Below, piece by piece: positions 11,701-22,879 of a stretch of DNA of 64,000 bases (positions are counted from its first letter, which is position 1; every line of letters starts with the position of its first letter). The DNA is taken from NCBI GenBank assembly GCA_024362935.1, contig JANCRA010000014.1, positions 10,206,758-10,270,757 of the forward strand, given 5' to 3'. A program made the translations under genes and the position numbers. Source of the DNA: Setophaga petechia. Its lineage: Eukaryota; Chordata; Aves; Passeriformes; Parulidae. The notes under the pieces are model-generated. The model saw only the letters and a program-made list of their open reading frames with translations. It made no database searches and had not been told where the DNA came from.

Positions 11701-13574
11701 TCCTGAATTCTTAAACTTTGATCTGTAATTTTTGCCCCTCAAATTTGGATTTGTGGTGATAGTCTTGCAAAAAAATACAGGGTCAGACTGCTGGCATTAT
11801 TCCTGCATTCAGCTCATCATTTCTCACATAGTGGCTCTAGACAGAACTTGCCTTTTATATGCTTCAAATCTCTGGGTCTAATCCTATAAACACTACATAC
11901 TACATTGCTTAATTTTAACCATCTACATAATACCATGATGGATTTGATGAAGCTGCTTACATAAACACTGGAATGTATGTATGAGTGGTAACATTACATG
12001 TCACCCTGCTCTACTAAACCTAGTGGAAAAATCTTATCCCCCTCATGAAGAAACAAGTTCTTATCCAAAAACACGTATGCAATTTAAGCTTCCCTAGGAA
12101 TTGATTTCATTTAGGGCACTGCTTTTCTTTTGTGATCTAACTCAAGCACACTGAAATCTGCTGAGGGCTTGGCAGGAGTGAGTAACTCTGGACTAACACT
12201 GAGTATTTGGGAAAAGTGGGTTTATGGAGGAATTTGAAGGACAAGATTGTAACAAAACACAAAGGTGCTGTCAATTATAAGGATTTGAATCTAGTGAAAT
12301 GATGTGAATCATAGCCCTGCTAGAAGGAGCACTGGGGCTGAGAGATGAGAAGCTTCCCGATGTCTGGAATTATTTAGACAGTTCTCCCTGTCTTTGAAAT
12401 CCAGAACTTGTTATCTGTTAATAATAGTATTAACTATATATCATATTCATGTTCATTTTGGAGGTTTTCCATTCTTAAAGTTTGGAAACCAGAAGTGCAC
12501 AGCTTTTCCTAATAATTACCATCAGTGTTATGCATAGGTGCATTATTCCAAATGCATTTTCATCCTTTATTTTTGTCCTATCATCCTTGGTGCCTCTTAC
12601 TGGGTTTGAACCAGACCCAGTTGACCGTACAAGGAAGACTTGCAGTATTTGACTTGGTAACAATTAATGTTCCTATTCATAAAACCCACTTGGAGATTTG
12701 CAGGTTAGTTACCTGAAATTTTGGCTATATTCCCTAATGTTGATGAGTCAGGTTCTCCAAAGTGAGGCAGGGTTTAATCAGTAGTGTGAGTGCAAGCTAT
12801 CTAAGGCATGTCACATAAAATTTCTGTCAAAGTCACAGCCAGGTAAGACAGTTCCAGTTTGTTTTTTTACTGTAATTTGCCCTGTTTGTGAGGCTTTATG
12901 AGAAAGCTGTGAGCAACTTAAGTTACATTCTGAATAAGAGAGAAGCAAGTCAATGAAGAGAAGTAAAATTGACAAGTGAAGTGAGCAATGTGATAGAGCT
13001 GTCATGGGAGCTCATGTTTCTCAGAAAGGTAGAAAATTTGAGTTAGGAGGTAAGGAGAAATAAATGGAAAGAAGTGGAGAGGGACTGAACTGGAAGGGAA
13101 GAAGGAGGAAAAGAGAAGCAGTAAAGCAAGCCTGAAGTAGCAAATATGAAAAGTCATTGTACACTTGACACTGCTGACTACAAGTGGCTGACTGAATCCA
13201 GCACAGAAGTGGTTCGTTTAAACAGCAAAGTGTTGTGGCTGAGCAGGTCCTGCTGAAGGAGCAGACTTAGTGTAGCACAGATACTGGAAGACAAGCAAGG
13301 TGTTTTAGCCCTTCTTCCTCTCCCATCTCTAGCTGAGACTGCTCATTGTGGCACAAATTCCCACTGCAAGTGGTTGGGGTGCATAGCTGGGTAACCATCC
13401 TGCATTTAAAACAGCTTTGTGTCCGGTCCCGTTAGCTCATAATAACTGTGAGCCTCTTCTTAGACCCAAAATACCATCTCCACCTATTACTGTACCAGCT
13501 GCTTTGGCACTATGCCCAGGAACTGCTCTTCATCCCATGTGGGCAAATCTGGGGAAAGGAGAATGTTTGTGGGA
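8761..13574. other. Long unique non-coding stretch
   Basis: Nearly 5 kb of AT-rich unique DNA. The open frames (for example 113 codons at 9191-9532 minus and 99 codons at 10303-10602 minus) overlap others and show no domain. A purine-rich stretch occurs near 13020-13130. No RNA gene or interspersed repeat is recognisable until the CR1 that follows. Confidence 0.5.
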
Positions 13575-13982
13575 GCAGCACAAGGTAGAGCCCAAAGAAG
13601 GGCAATGGAGCCAGTGAAGTGTTTAGAGCCACAAGTCTTTTCAGGAGCAGCTGAGGTTGTTTAACCTGGAGAAAATGAGGCTTAGGGTGACTTTCTTGCT
13701 CTCTAGAACTGCCTGAAACAGCAGGAAAGTGGGTGTTGATGTCTCCTCCCAGGTAACAAGTGACAGGATGAGAAAATGGCCTCAGTGTGCTAAAGGATGT
13801 TTAGATTGGAGATGAGGACAAAACGGTTGTCCAACAGTGGAACAAGCTGCCCAGGGAAGTGGTGGAGTCACCATCCCTGAGGGGATTTAAAACACATGTA
13901 GGTGTGGCATGGAGACAAGAGTTAGTGGTGGACTTGGCAGTGCTGGCAGTGCTGGGCCTTTTCCAAGCTAGATACTCCTATA
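13575..13982 (+). mobile_element. CR1 LINE fragment, 3' part, sense
   Basis: The order of phrases matches the 3' end of avian CR1: a region reading AAAGAAGGGCAATGGAGCC, then CTGGAGAAAATGAGGCTTAG, then CCAGGTAACAAGTGACAGGA, then the C-terminal coding part. At 13838-13891 the DNA still translates as WNKLPREVVESPSLRGFK, the conserved end of the CR1 reverse-transcriptase ORF. The usual tail after this (delay to GATGATC, then short GATTCTAT-type repeats) is shortened: the copy passes from GTGCTGGGCC to TTTTCCAAGC and ends. It is 5'-truncated, as is typical of CR1, and dead. Confidence 0.9.
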
Positions 13983-14964
13983 AGGAATGTCCTCTGGCTT
14001 CCTGAAGGTCCTTGCTGTGGCTGACATGCCTCTTTTAATAATCATAATGTGAAAAAATTGTCTGTTAATTCCTTTAGGTTACAAAAGCAATTTGGGTGAA
14101 AGAGAACATGATTCTCTGTATGTGCACTTGGGGAGGAAAGCTACAGAAAGACAAACATATGGCCCCTTAAAGGAAATTTGTGGTAAATCCAAAAATTGAA
14201 CACGAGTCCTAAGTCCCCTGTTGCTGCTTTAGCCACAAGAATCCTGACATTTTGCAGATAGACTGTAAACACATAGTGATAGATGTTTATTTGAAATTCC
14301 AAAGAATCCATCATTGAGAGACCTCATTATCCTTGGCAAATATTGAGGGATCCTAAATACTCCTTAGGAATTTCTGGCCTAAGGGAGACTTAATTCTGTA
14401 AATTCAGTGTCCTAATCATGTATTCTTAATTTTTTTTTTTTTTTTTTTTGCACATCAGAAGTCTTACAAATATATGACTGTGTGAAGCTTTTTTTTAGAT
14501 TCGTGTGTCTGATCCTGTAGCTGACTGCACTAGTTAGGTGTGCATGACTGCACTCCAAAAAAGTGCAGACAAAATCATCTCCACTCCTTTCTCTGACCCT
14601 ACAAGGAAAGCTACTAATTTTGTAACATTGCTCAGTTTCCTCCAAATGAAATCAGTGAGATAAGGATCTGTACTAGCAAATTACTCTCCCCATGCCATAG
14701 GGTGTTATAAGTCAAAAGAAATTAAAAAGAACACTTCCTTGCATTTAGTAGGCCTTATGAAACTACAGTATCACAGAAAAGTCTGGAATTTGGATTTGAG
14801 CTTGATAAATGGGATAAATCTGCTCTTCCTGGAGACAGCTGTGTTCTGTTCATGTTCCAGTTAAAGTTGAGCTGTTACCCTCCTCTACTTTGTGTTGGCG
14901 AGTCTGCACTTGGAATAGTGAATCCAGTTGCACTCCTTTTCTGTTTCCTTGTCCCATTCCTGTT
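13983..14964. other. Unique non-coding sequence between two CR1 fragments
   Basis: No gene or further repeat family was recognised apart from the poly-T run at 14430-14449. Confidence 0.5.
14430..14449. repeat. Poly-T run (20 T)
   Basis: Twenty consecutive T residues. No SINE or LINE body is recognisable next to it. Confidence 0.9.
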
Positions 14965-15245
14965 CAGGAGTGATGGGGAGGAGTTGTAGAGGACTGTAAT
15001 GAGAGTCCTAAAGAGTGGTGGCAAGGATAACAGAGACAGTGTCTTCTCAGTGCTGGCACAACCCATACAGGGGCAACAGTTGAAAACAGCAGAAAATGGG
15101 AGGTTCTGGTTGGAAATTAGGAAACAAATTTCTCTAGGAAGGTAGTACAGGAGTGGGAAAAACCTATGGCAAACTTGGTCAAGTGGGAGGTTGAACTTGA
15201 GGTCTCCAGAGGTCTCTTCCACCCAAAATTTCTTTGATTCTGTTA
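14965..15245 (+). mobile_element. CR1 LINE fragment, 3' end, sense
   Basis: Degenerate but recognisable. A part reading GAGACAGTGTCTTCTCAGTG is followed by GGCAACAGTTGAAAACAGC, GGAGGTTCTGGTTGGAAATT and AGGAAACAAATTTCTC, which is the usual order of the last coding part of one CR1 lineage. It ends TCCAGAGGTCTCTTCCACCC, then TTTGATTCTGT at about 15234-15244, the expected CR1 3' tail. Frames through it are broken. It lies about 1 kb downstream of, and in the same orientation as, another CR1 piece, but the two are separate copies. Confidence 0.8.
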
Positions 15246-15435
15246 CAGAGCATGAATATTCAGTTCATTGACTGTTTTTTCTAATTTATATTCTGAGTTT
15301 TTAGTGGGATTTTGCTCAAGGCCAGATTCCACTACTTCTGTGTTAAGAAGTAATTTTAATCCCTTGTAATCAATAGGGCCGTTTTTGGCACAAAGTTCTG
15401 GATTTCAAAATCCACAGATATCTGTGTTACAAATC

Positions 15436-15553
15436 CTCTTTCTTTCTATCTTTCTATCTTTCTATCTTTCTGTCTCTCTCTCTCTCTTTCTCTCTCTCTC
15501 CCTCTCTTTCTTTCTCTCTTTCTCTCTCTCTCTCTTTCTTCTCTTTTTTTTTT
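15436..15553. repeat. Compound pyrimidine microsatellite
   Basis: Starts with about three copies of the octamer TTTCTATC, passes into (TC)n with TTTC interruptions, and ends in a T run. The open frames through it on both strands (15385-15660) are artefacts of the repeat. Such a pyrimidine/purine strand asymmetry can adopt triplex DNA and is normally length-polymorphic. Confidence 0.97.
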
Positions 15554-15843
15554 GGTCTTTTTGTGAAACACTGGACTTGCTTATAGAATAAGCAATGAAT
15601 GTAGCAAATAAGAAAATTACTGAAGCTGAAGAAACTTGATGAAACTTGATTACATTTCATCTTTTAAAATTCACATACTGCTTGCTTTTCTTTGAACAGA
15701 TAGTATGTTTCTCTGAGAGCAATGTTTGTATGTATGCGATTTATCTTCTCTTAATCCATTTTTGTGACCTTTTACTTAAGTAACCTGATTGAAATCTCAC
15801 TTTGTTAACTTTAATTGACATTGAAAGAAAATTTTTTTTTCAG

Positions 15844-15909
15844 AAGCCAGGCAGATCAATATGTATTTGCACTCTGCTAATTTTGCTTCCTGGACTTGTC
15901 TTGAAAACT
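15844..15909 (+). other. Exon-like segment (66 nt)
   Basis: A long T tract and CAG ending at 15843 precede 66 nt, exactly 22 codons, open in frame 0. GTAAGA follows at 15910. The peptide begins KPGRSICICTLLILLPG and is hydrophobic in its middle, like a membrane or signal segment. Branch-point-like TTAAC lies near 15806. No family is recognised. Pseudoexons with such signals are common in vertebrate introns, so this is weak evidence for a real exon. Confidence 0.15.
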
Positions 15910-16129
15910 GTAAGAACATGATGGAAAACATCGAGTCTGTGTTGTTACTCTATATTTGTTGTGTTAGTGGGTTAACCCAAAACATTTCAAATTGAACTGC
16001 AAAATGATAGTGCAGCCATTAGAGATGAAAGCAGCCCTTTAAAATACTTCACTCTTTATAGAAGAGAAGTATGCACTCCTCCTTTTGTGCTTGATGCAGA
16101 ATTAGAAGTTTGGACTGTGATTATTACTT

Positions 16130-16720
16130 CAGACATTTTAGGCTGTCCAATAAAGTCATTGATCTAATTAAACCAGAGGGTAAATTACAGCTTTCAGCAC
16201 CTAGATCTCCCAATATATAAGGTGGTGTTAAGTGCACCTTCAAAAGCAGAAATAAATAAGTTAATAGCAAATCTAAACAGATCAGTTCTATCATGGTTTA
16301 ATTAGACAGTAGAAATTATGGCCAGAAAGAGCGCCGTGTCCTTAAAAGTAGCAAGGTCCATTTTTTTCCTAAAAGGATAACATTTGGCTAAATAGTGTGG
16401 TCTGACATTAGGTTTCATTAGGTGTAAATGACATTGCAGAGCCTCAGGCTTTAAAGTGGCTTGAAGAGGTACAGGAAGGGTATTTTTCTTTCACCTGTCA
16501 CCACTTATTTTCCTGAGCTACTGGCCAGTAGCCTGGCATTTTCAGCTAATGGGAATTAAATAATACAGCTGTAATACAAATGTTGTTTGTTGTTGCTTGA
16601 TCTTATGTGGCAGTCATTAAAGTTTAAATAAAAATCTGGAAAGAGAGCCACATAATGGTTAAGGACCCTCAGCTAACTTTGGATTTTTATGGCCTTCTCA
16701 TTATAGCCATTATACACTAA
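16130..16720. promoter_or_regulatory. CNE-like block
   Basis: A long unique AT-rich stretch without repeat decay. It has many homeodomain and bHLH-type words: TCTAATTAAACC near 16164, GTTTAATTAGAC near 16296, GGTGTAAATGACA near 16421, CACCTGTCACC near 16493. It leads straight into a CpG-containing GC-rich patch at 16780-17000. This is the typical appearance of a developmental enhancer, but conservation is not visible here, so the call is an inference. Confidence 0.33.
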
Positions 16721-16779
16721 CACAACCACTAATGAAAGGCTTGGAAACTTTGCGTGGGCTGAGGCTCATTTGGGGCAGG

Positions 16780-17000
16780 AGGAGGAAGTGACCGTCTGCT
16801 CGGAAATAGCCGCGAGTGCCAGCCCCGCGCAGAGCCCGCCCGCGTGTCTGCCTCCCCTTCCAAATCCACGCACAGCCAGACTCATCTCCCCTGCGTGCTG
16901 GGCTGACAAGGAGGCCGCCCTTGTCCCCACTGGGAAGCCCAGGCTGCCCTCTGGGACTCATCCCCCTCTTTGCACATATCCTCTCACCTCTCCCCCAGGG
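16780..17000. other. Short GC-rich, CpG-containing patch
   Basis: Composition shifts sharply from AT-rich flanks to GC-rich, with CpGs concentrated at about 16790-16870 (CCGCGAGTGCC, CCCGCGCAGAG, GCCCGCCCGCG). Overlapping open frames (16710-16961 minus, 16770-17054 plus, 16816-17025 plus) are what GC-rich DNA gives and match no protein. It is too small for a standard CpG-island promoter, but could be an orphan CpG island or enhancer core. No TATA box or initiator is identified. Confidence 0.55.
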
Positions 17001-18750
17001 CAGGGCTTGGCCCAGGAACTACTAATGCCAAAGGCTTGTACAGCCCCTGGTTAAATCCTCAGTAGCAAGAGGTGCTGTTTTTATGGTACTGTGCTCTCAA
17101 TTACATCATTGATATAATTTCTGTGTTAGTTTTTAGTATTTCTTTCCTGCAAAAAAGAAAAAAAAAATTGTTCAGTCTAATACCTTTTGATTCTCATAGT
17201 TCAATTTATTTGCTCACTTTATGAAAATTGTACATCCTAGAGATAATAATTGTTGCTATTCCTGGTGAGAAATTTTCTGTGCTCCCCATAAGAAAGCAAT
17301 TTCAGTTTTAGCAAGACATTGTACAACTTGTTTCTGACTGCAGTGGTAGTAAAATAAATCTCAGGAGTAAGGAGGGGAGTTTTGGTATCTCTTTCTGGGC
17401 ACCTTTATTTTTTTGCACCCCAGGATGCTCTCTGAGGATGCCCTGCTGCCTTCCACAGGCCTGCAAGGAGCCATGCTGCTTCTTTGTGCCTCCATCTTCC
17501 CATCTGTCAGAGAGGCATTGCAATGCCTACCTCCCCAGTTAAGTACTTTGAAGATTATTGATGTTGCAGCAAAGCTTTTATATGAGCATTTGATTCTAAT
17601 ATTTCTTCCTTCCACAGTATGTTTTATTCAGACCAAACTCCTACCCACTCTCCTTACAGCTAATGGAGCAGAGAATCTTTTATCCTGGCTGTTCCCTATT
17701 GCAGTCTGAGAGGTCTGTTTTGATATGTCAGCACAGGGAACTTTTCTTTTTATAATTACAGATTTTGTCAACCATTTTGACTACTAATCGAGCTGCAGTG
17801 TGGATTAGTGCCTTATTAGTAACACGAGCAGTTCTCCAAAACACACAGCCTGAGGCACAGCCTCATTATGGAAGACTTCAGGCCAGTTTATTTAGCAAAG
17901 CTGTAAAGAACTGGAAATAAGATCTTATACTGGGAAATGTTGAGTAACCTTATGTGTAGGCATAAAGCCCTGCTTCTCTTAGGGTCACACCCTATCCAAA
18001 GGTGTTTTGCTGTCCATGTGTTATGGGTTATGTGTTAGGAGAGAATTCACTCACTGGTGTCAGCCCCAGGGTCAGCCAGAGTGTTTAGGAAAAGGACTAT
18101 GAGGTACTTCTCCTAAAACCTGCCTTCTGAGCAAGACACTTGCCTCAAGAGGACAGAGAAAAGTGGTCAGTGACATAATTTGAATGCAAAATTAAAGACT
18201 ACTGCTGAACATTAAAACATTTCTTCTAGCTCCCCAGGGATTTTGCATGGAATTCACTGTGCTCAGTGTGAATGGCAGAGGGACTATATTTATACTTGGT
18301 AAATTGGCTGGATGGGCTCCTGGGATTTGAATTGTTTAACACAGAAAGCTCTTGATTTGAGGATATTTTGTAGCGTCCAGTGGCAAGATCCACCCACAAC
18401 CCCCCAAGGGATGTATACAAAAGGATGTGTCTAATTTTGCATCATGAGTAGATGGAGAAGAATATAAGCCAGGCCTTCAAACTGCATGATTTAAAGAGCA
18501 ATAAAAAAAGTATGACATATAAATTAAAATTATCAGAATGAAAGCCTTTTCTTAGAAGCATACAGAATTGGACTCAGTATTTCAATGGTACTTCCTTTCT
18601 CCCTTCCTGGAGTAATTCTGTTCAGGTCACTGAAACTTACTTGAATCATCTTGATTTTAGTAAACATTTTCAGAGGACAGAAAATTGGATGCCGCTTCCA
18701 CCCTTCCAAATGAAATATTATTATTTCTTCAGAATCACTTAATTCAATTA
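17001..18750. other. Unique non-coding sequence, nothing recognised
   Basis: Contains a short A-rich run near 17150-17167. A 98-codon plus frame (17413-17709) is overlapped by minus frames without domains. No gene, RNA or interspersed repeat was seen. Confidence 0.5.
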
Positions 18751-18805
18751 CATTTTTTAATTTTAACATTTTTAAACATTTTTAACATGTTTTAAAAAAT
18801 TTAAG
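18751..18805. repeat. AT-rich imperfect tandem repeat
   Basis: About three imperfect copies of a unit like ATTTTTAAAC are followed by ACATGTTTTAAA, which is nearly the inverse of the unit. This is low-complexity DNA that could melt easily. No further meaning is visible. Confidence 0.6.
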
Positions 18806-19847
18806 TATTAGTTTATTACAAATATAATTAAGTCAGCAGATGAAATATTTTGTAGTATCTAAAATATTTGTATATTTACTGCAAATTCTTCATATTTACT
18901 TAAATAGAAGTAGAAACCTTTTTATTCTTTTCTACCAAGAACTGGCATAACTGACACAGCTCTGGCCCTGATCCCTAGTGTGTCAGTTTGATTCCCCAAA
19001 TTTAGTAGCCTTCAAATTGCATCAATAGCACCACAGCATAGCTGTATTTCAGACTTTCTAGGCACATGTACCTTTAAATGTGTTACTCTGAATTTAGCCA
19101 AAAATTAATCTTATTCTTGCATATTTATATAAGTACCTGGGCAGGATTTTTTTTTTTCATGAAAATGTTGCCTGTAACTAAGGCAAAAACAAACATTAAA
19201 CCACTTTGTTGTTTGTCTACTTTAAATGAAAATGTTGCATTGGTATAAAATCACTCTTGAAGTATTTTTTATCTTGTTTCCAAGCAGAAATTCTTCAAAA
19301 GCACATTTTCATCCACTAAAGTAAACGTTCTCAAAATGAAGGACTTTTAAATGTGAATGGTAGCAGGTAAAGGAAAGAGCCCTGTTAAAACAATTAATGA
19401 GAAAATAGCCCAGGAACAGTCTCGTTCTCTTAGACTCATCATTTGCTGTAAAAGTTAACTGGGTTTTGAATGTCAGAAAATGCAAGTGGCAGAGGAGGAG
19501 GATTCAGAGGGGTCAGCTTCAGTTTCTTCAGAGGAGACAAGGATTCAGGATGGCTTTCTTCAAACTCAAGCCCACCAAGGCTGTCCTGTAGCTGACTGCT
19601 GAGCAGAGAGATATGTGTCACCAGTGGTTGTACAAAAACTAGCTCCAGCCTGTTCATCTCCAGAGCAAGGACCAAAGGGAATGAGGAAGGGAAAGGGAGT
19701 GATGGAATGGGTTTACACCCTGTGTTCTGTCTTCAATAATTAAGGTTCCCTTTAATAAGAGACTAGACTTTTTTTACTTTGCCTTCATTGCTGTCACTAT
19801 TGACTTTTGGTTCTCAGTTTTATGGTCTTGTTGTTGTTTCTCCTTCC
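18806..19847. other. Unique AT-rich non-coding sequence
   Basis: Strongly AT-rich to about 18930, then mixed. No gene or repeat family was recognised. Confidence 0.5.
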
Positions 19848-20135
19848 TATAAGGACTGCCAGACCGTCCAGAGCAGTATCTTGTTTTCAGCCTTGTACAG
19901 CAGTGGATCCCAAGGAAGAGCCAAGATGTAGGACACAGACACAGCAGTGCTTCTCCTGATGTGCTCTGTGGGTTTCAGATAACAGTGGTTAGCGATCATC
20001 CGCTGATGGACCTTTATCCTGCATGGATTTGTCTAATCCTACTTTGAACCTGTTAATACTCCTGGCCTCTACAATACCCTCAGGCAACAAGTCTTGCATG
20101 CTAATTGTATGTGGTGTGGTGTTTGAGCTATGTGA
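19848..20135 (-). mobile_element. Ancient CR1 LINE fragment, antisense
   Basis: The plus strand reads AAGGACTGCC, AGCAGTATCTTG, TGATGGACCTTTATCCTGCA, TGGATTTGTCTAATCC, TGGCCTCTACAATACCCTCA, GGCAACAAGTCTTGCATG. This is the known order of an old CR1 lineage shared by turtles, crocodilians and birds, in reverse. On the minus strand it translates as LPEGIVEARSINRFKVGL, the conserved end of the CR1 reverse-transcriptase ORF, followed by its 3' untranslated part. It is more diverged than the CR1 copies elsewhere in the window and clearly dead. Confidence 0.88.
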
Positions 20136-21304
20136 AGTAGGTCCAGCTTGTGTTTGGGAGAGTACTGGCATGATTCATCTTTGTAACTGGAGGACTGGAG
20201 CCTAATAAAAGAAAGTAGGCATATTTTGAATTGCAACCCTCAGCAAATAATGAGGTGTAGCACTAAGAAATCCTGAGCTGGAGTCTCAGGGGACACACCT
20301 TTTCTAACATGGACTTCTTATGCATCAAGACAGTTCAATCACCTAAGTGGGAAAATTTTTGTGATTAGTGTTGGTCTTCACAGGGGGAAACTGCAAAAAG
20401 GTGGGGAATATTGAGTGCTTTGTACTTCCATGTGTGCTTCATGTGTCATTTGTGACTTCTTCAGACTGTCCCAGAGAAGCAGGAAAAAGATGTCTTGTTT
20501 TATTCTGTATCTAGGATTATGGATATTTCTGTTTCTTGATGCTGTTTGACCATCAGATAAGGTGCAGAAAGTGAGGGAGTTTTTTGGTGTAGTTTCATAA
20601 CAAAGTGAAAGCAAAGTCTGGTGACTCTGTTATCTAGGGAGTCTTGCTCCTTATTTAGTTATGGAAGAGATTCAGATTTATATTTATAGGTTTTTCATTT
20701 AGTGTCTCTCATTTCTCTCTATGAACCTGTACAGGGTTTGTGACCCCTGCATCTGAGCACCATTTTACCCCAGAGTGGTGGTGGACACATCAGTGCTGTT
20801 CCAAGGAAAAGCTCTGAATTAGGATTTCAGCACTGGTACTGAGTAGAGGCTCTCTGTGCCTATATGGGTGTAGTGCAGATCTTGTAGACAGAAAACTTGG
20901 GTTTCCCAAGCCCAGGGAAATCCAGCTGAGACTGAGGGATCTAAATCCTGCTCAGAAGGAATTGATCCTCTCTCTTTCCATGCTCCCACCTACAGCCAAG
21001 AACGTGGCAGGATGGTGGGCTGCACATTGGTTACCAGCTTCCAGAGCCTTGTGGAGGTACCAGTGCCAGCTCTGGATTGAGTGTTGCAGTGACCAGAATA
21101 ACAGGCTCACATTAAAAGTTGAGCAATGCAGACACACTGAGACAGCAGTACCCTCTACATCTGTCATGCTGACATGAAGCTGCTTTTAGTAATGCTGAGC
21201 AGGAAGAGGATGGCTTTTTGGCCCCTAGCAGTGACTAAAATGTGAGCTACTTTTGTCCCTTGGTCGTTTTAGCTGTGGAGAACCTAATTTTAGCACAGTG
21301 GAGG
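20136..21304. other. Unique non-coding sequence, nothing recognised
   Basis: Mixed composition. Short frames on both strands (for example 20952-21177) are shadows of each other and have no domain. Confidence 0.5.
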
Positions 21305-21346
21305 TTATATATACATATAAACACACACACGTATGTATATATACAC
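21305..21346. repeat. TA/CA simple repeat with 12-bp inverted arms
   Basis: TATATATACATA at 21306-21317 is the perfect reverse complement of TATGTATATATA at 21332-21343, with a CA-repeat loop between. It can extrude as a cruciform and is a likely length-variable locus. Confidence 0.9.
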
Positions 21347-22109
21347 ATTCAAGCTAAAATTTTAAATCATTGAAAAACCACAAAGTCTTGAATTAGAAGA
21401 AATGTCAAGGGAAAGTTCATGAACCCCAGCTGGTGCAACAAACACCAGCAGCAGCTGATTCACCTCTCCTGAGTTCTGTCAGTGTGGTGTGGCTCAGCAG
21501 GACCTTCAGCATAACCACAATCACAGGCTGCTCTTACTGGAGCTTCATCTCACACATCCTTGACGTGTAGTGTCTAGGGCCAGGCACTCTAACCTGGCAG
21601 AGATGGCATGTTTTACTCAAAAGAGTACTTTGCAATTTAAAGTATTTTAAATTGTGGCTTATTAGCAGCAGTTCCTTCCTGAGCAGTGTGTAGTGCAGCT
21701 GCATTTGATGCCATTACTGTAGCACATGGCTTGGCCCAGCCAAAGCAATTTTTTCATGGGATAAATAAGGGAGCTATGATTTTCTACATCTGTGAGTACA
21801 TAAATATTTCTAGACATTTGGCTCAGATGACTGTTCACCAACTAGAAGACACCCAACTCAGCACATTTATGATCCTATGTTTTACCTAGAGAGAGAATCT
21901 AGTTGTGCTTTTCTTTTAATTCTGAGGTCTTTTTTATCTCATAGAATTAAATAGACTATGGCCTTTTAATTTATTTTTTTCTTTATTCTTCTGAACTATA
22001 GTACCATTGCATGTTAAAAAAAGAAGGGAATATTATGGCAACTACCTTTTCTACAGAAGTTAGAGAGCATCCCTTTACGAAGGCCAGCATTACCAGCATC
22101 ATGGTAGAT
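21347..22109. other. Unique non-coding sequence, nothing recognised
   Basis: AT-rich with small GC-balanced parts. No gene, RNA or repeat family was recognised. Confidence 0.5.
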
Positions 22110-22215
22110 GTGTAAAAGCTGAGGCCCATGGAGCTGAAATGACTTTCCTAACTTTACACAATGGACTGCTGAAAAAAATGGGGCTGAAAAAAATTCTGGA
22201 CAGACCTAACCTTAT
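22110..22215 (-). mobile_element. Probable MIR-type SINE remnant, antisense
   Basis: The phrase CTGAGGCCCATGGAGCTGAA, then ATGACTTTCCTAACTTTACA, matches the order of the MIR core in reverse (complement of the conserved GTGACCTTGGGCAAG ... CTCAGTTTCC region), with several substitutions. MIR is a tRNA-derived SINE found across amniotes. The downstream half is only loosely similar, so the boundaries are approximate. Confidence 0.5.
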
Positions 22216-22559
22216 GCCAGCACCTGCCATTATTCCATCACCAGACAGATGCTGCTGTCATCTTTGCCTTTGGATGCCTATGGTTTAGTGTTTTATAAAA
22301 TGTGGAGGGACAGTAACAAAACCAGAGCAGAGACAGAGAACAGACTGAGATTGAACATGTTTGAGAGAAATTATAATCCTGGTCAAGCTTGAGAATATGA
22401 GAGGTTTGAGCTGAATTCACAATTTCAAATCCCACCTTAAATGGCTGCATTTCTTGCCAGCATGTATGTTGTAAATTTGTTTTTTCTTTGGAGACTTGCA
22501 GAATTTCTTTAACCTGGCCCTGGTAAGATTAATATGGTATCCTTTCAAATACCTTGAAC

Positions 22560-22740
22560 AAAACAAATGCCAATTTTCTATTGCCTATTTTTAGGCTTCC
22601 AGCTGGGCCTAAGAATTGAAAAGTTATTAAAGAAAGCCAAGATCTGAGCAAATGTGCCTGTTATAAATTGCAATATAAGCCACTTATAAGTATAGGTTTT
22701 ATCATCCTGGAGTTATTTCTTAATTTAAATGTTTCATGTG
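22560..22740. promoter_or_regulatory. CNE-like block
   Basis: Unique AT-rich stretch with words such as CCAATTTTCTATTGCC, CTATTTTTAGGC (MEF2-like) and GCCACTTATAAGTA, and no repeat character. The regulatory reading is inferred from composition alone. Confidence 0.22.
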
Positions 22741-22879
22741 CATATCTTGGAGATGGGGATGTGTTTGGGTGAGGAACTCGATTATAAAAGTTATTTCTTT
22801 GTATGCCAGACTGTGATTGTTCCAGATTGTAAAAATAAAAGTATTACACATCTGTGAAATACCTGACAAACTTCTTTGA

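Noticed and set aside
15385..15660. 68-codon frames on both strands rich in Leu/Ser/Phe or Arg/Glu/Lys
   Set aside because: Direct translation of the pyrimidine microsatellite.
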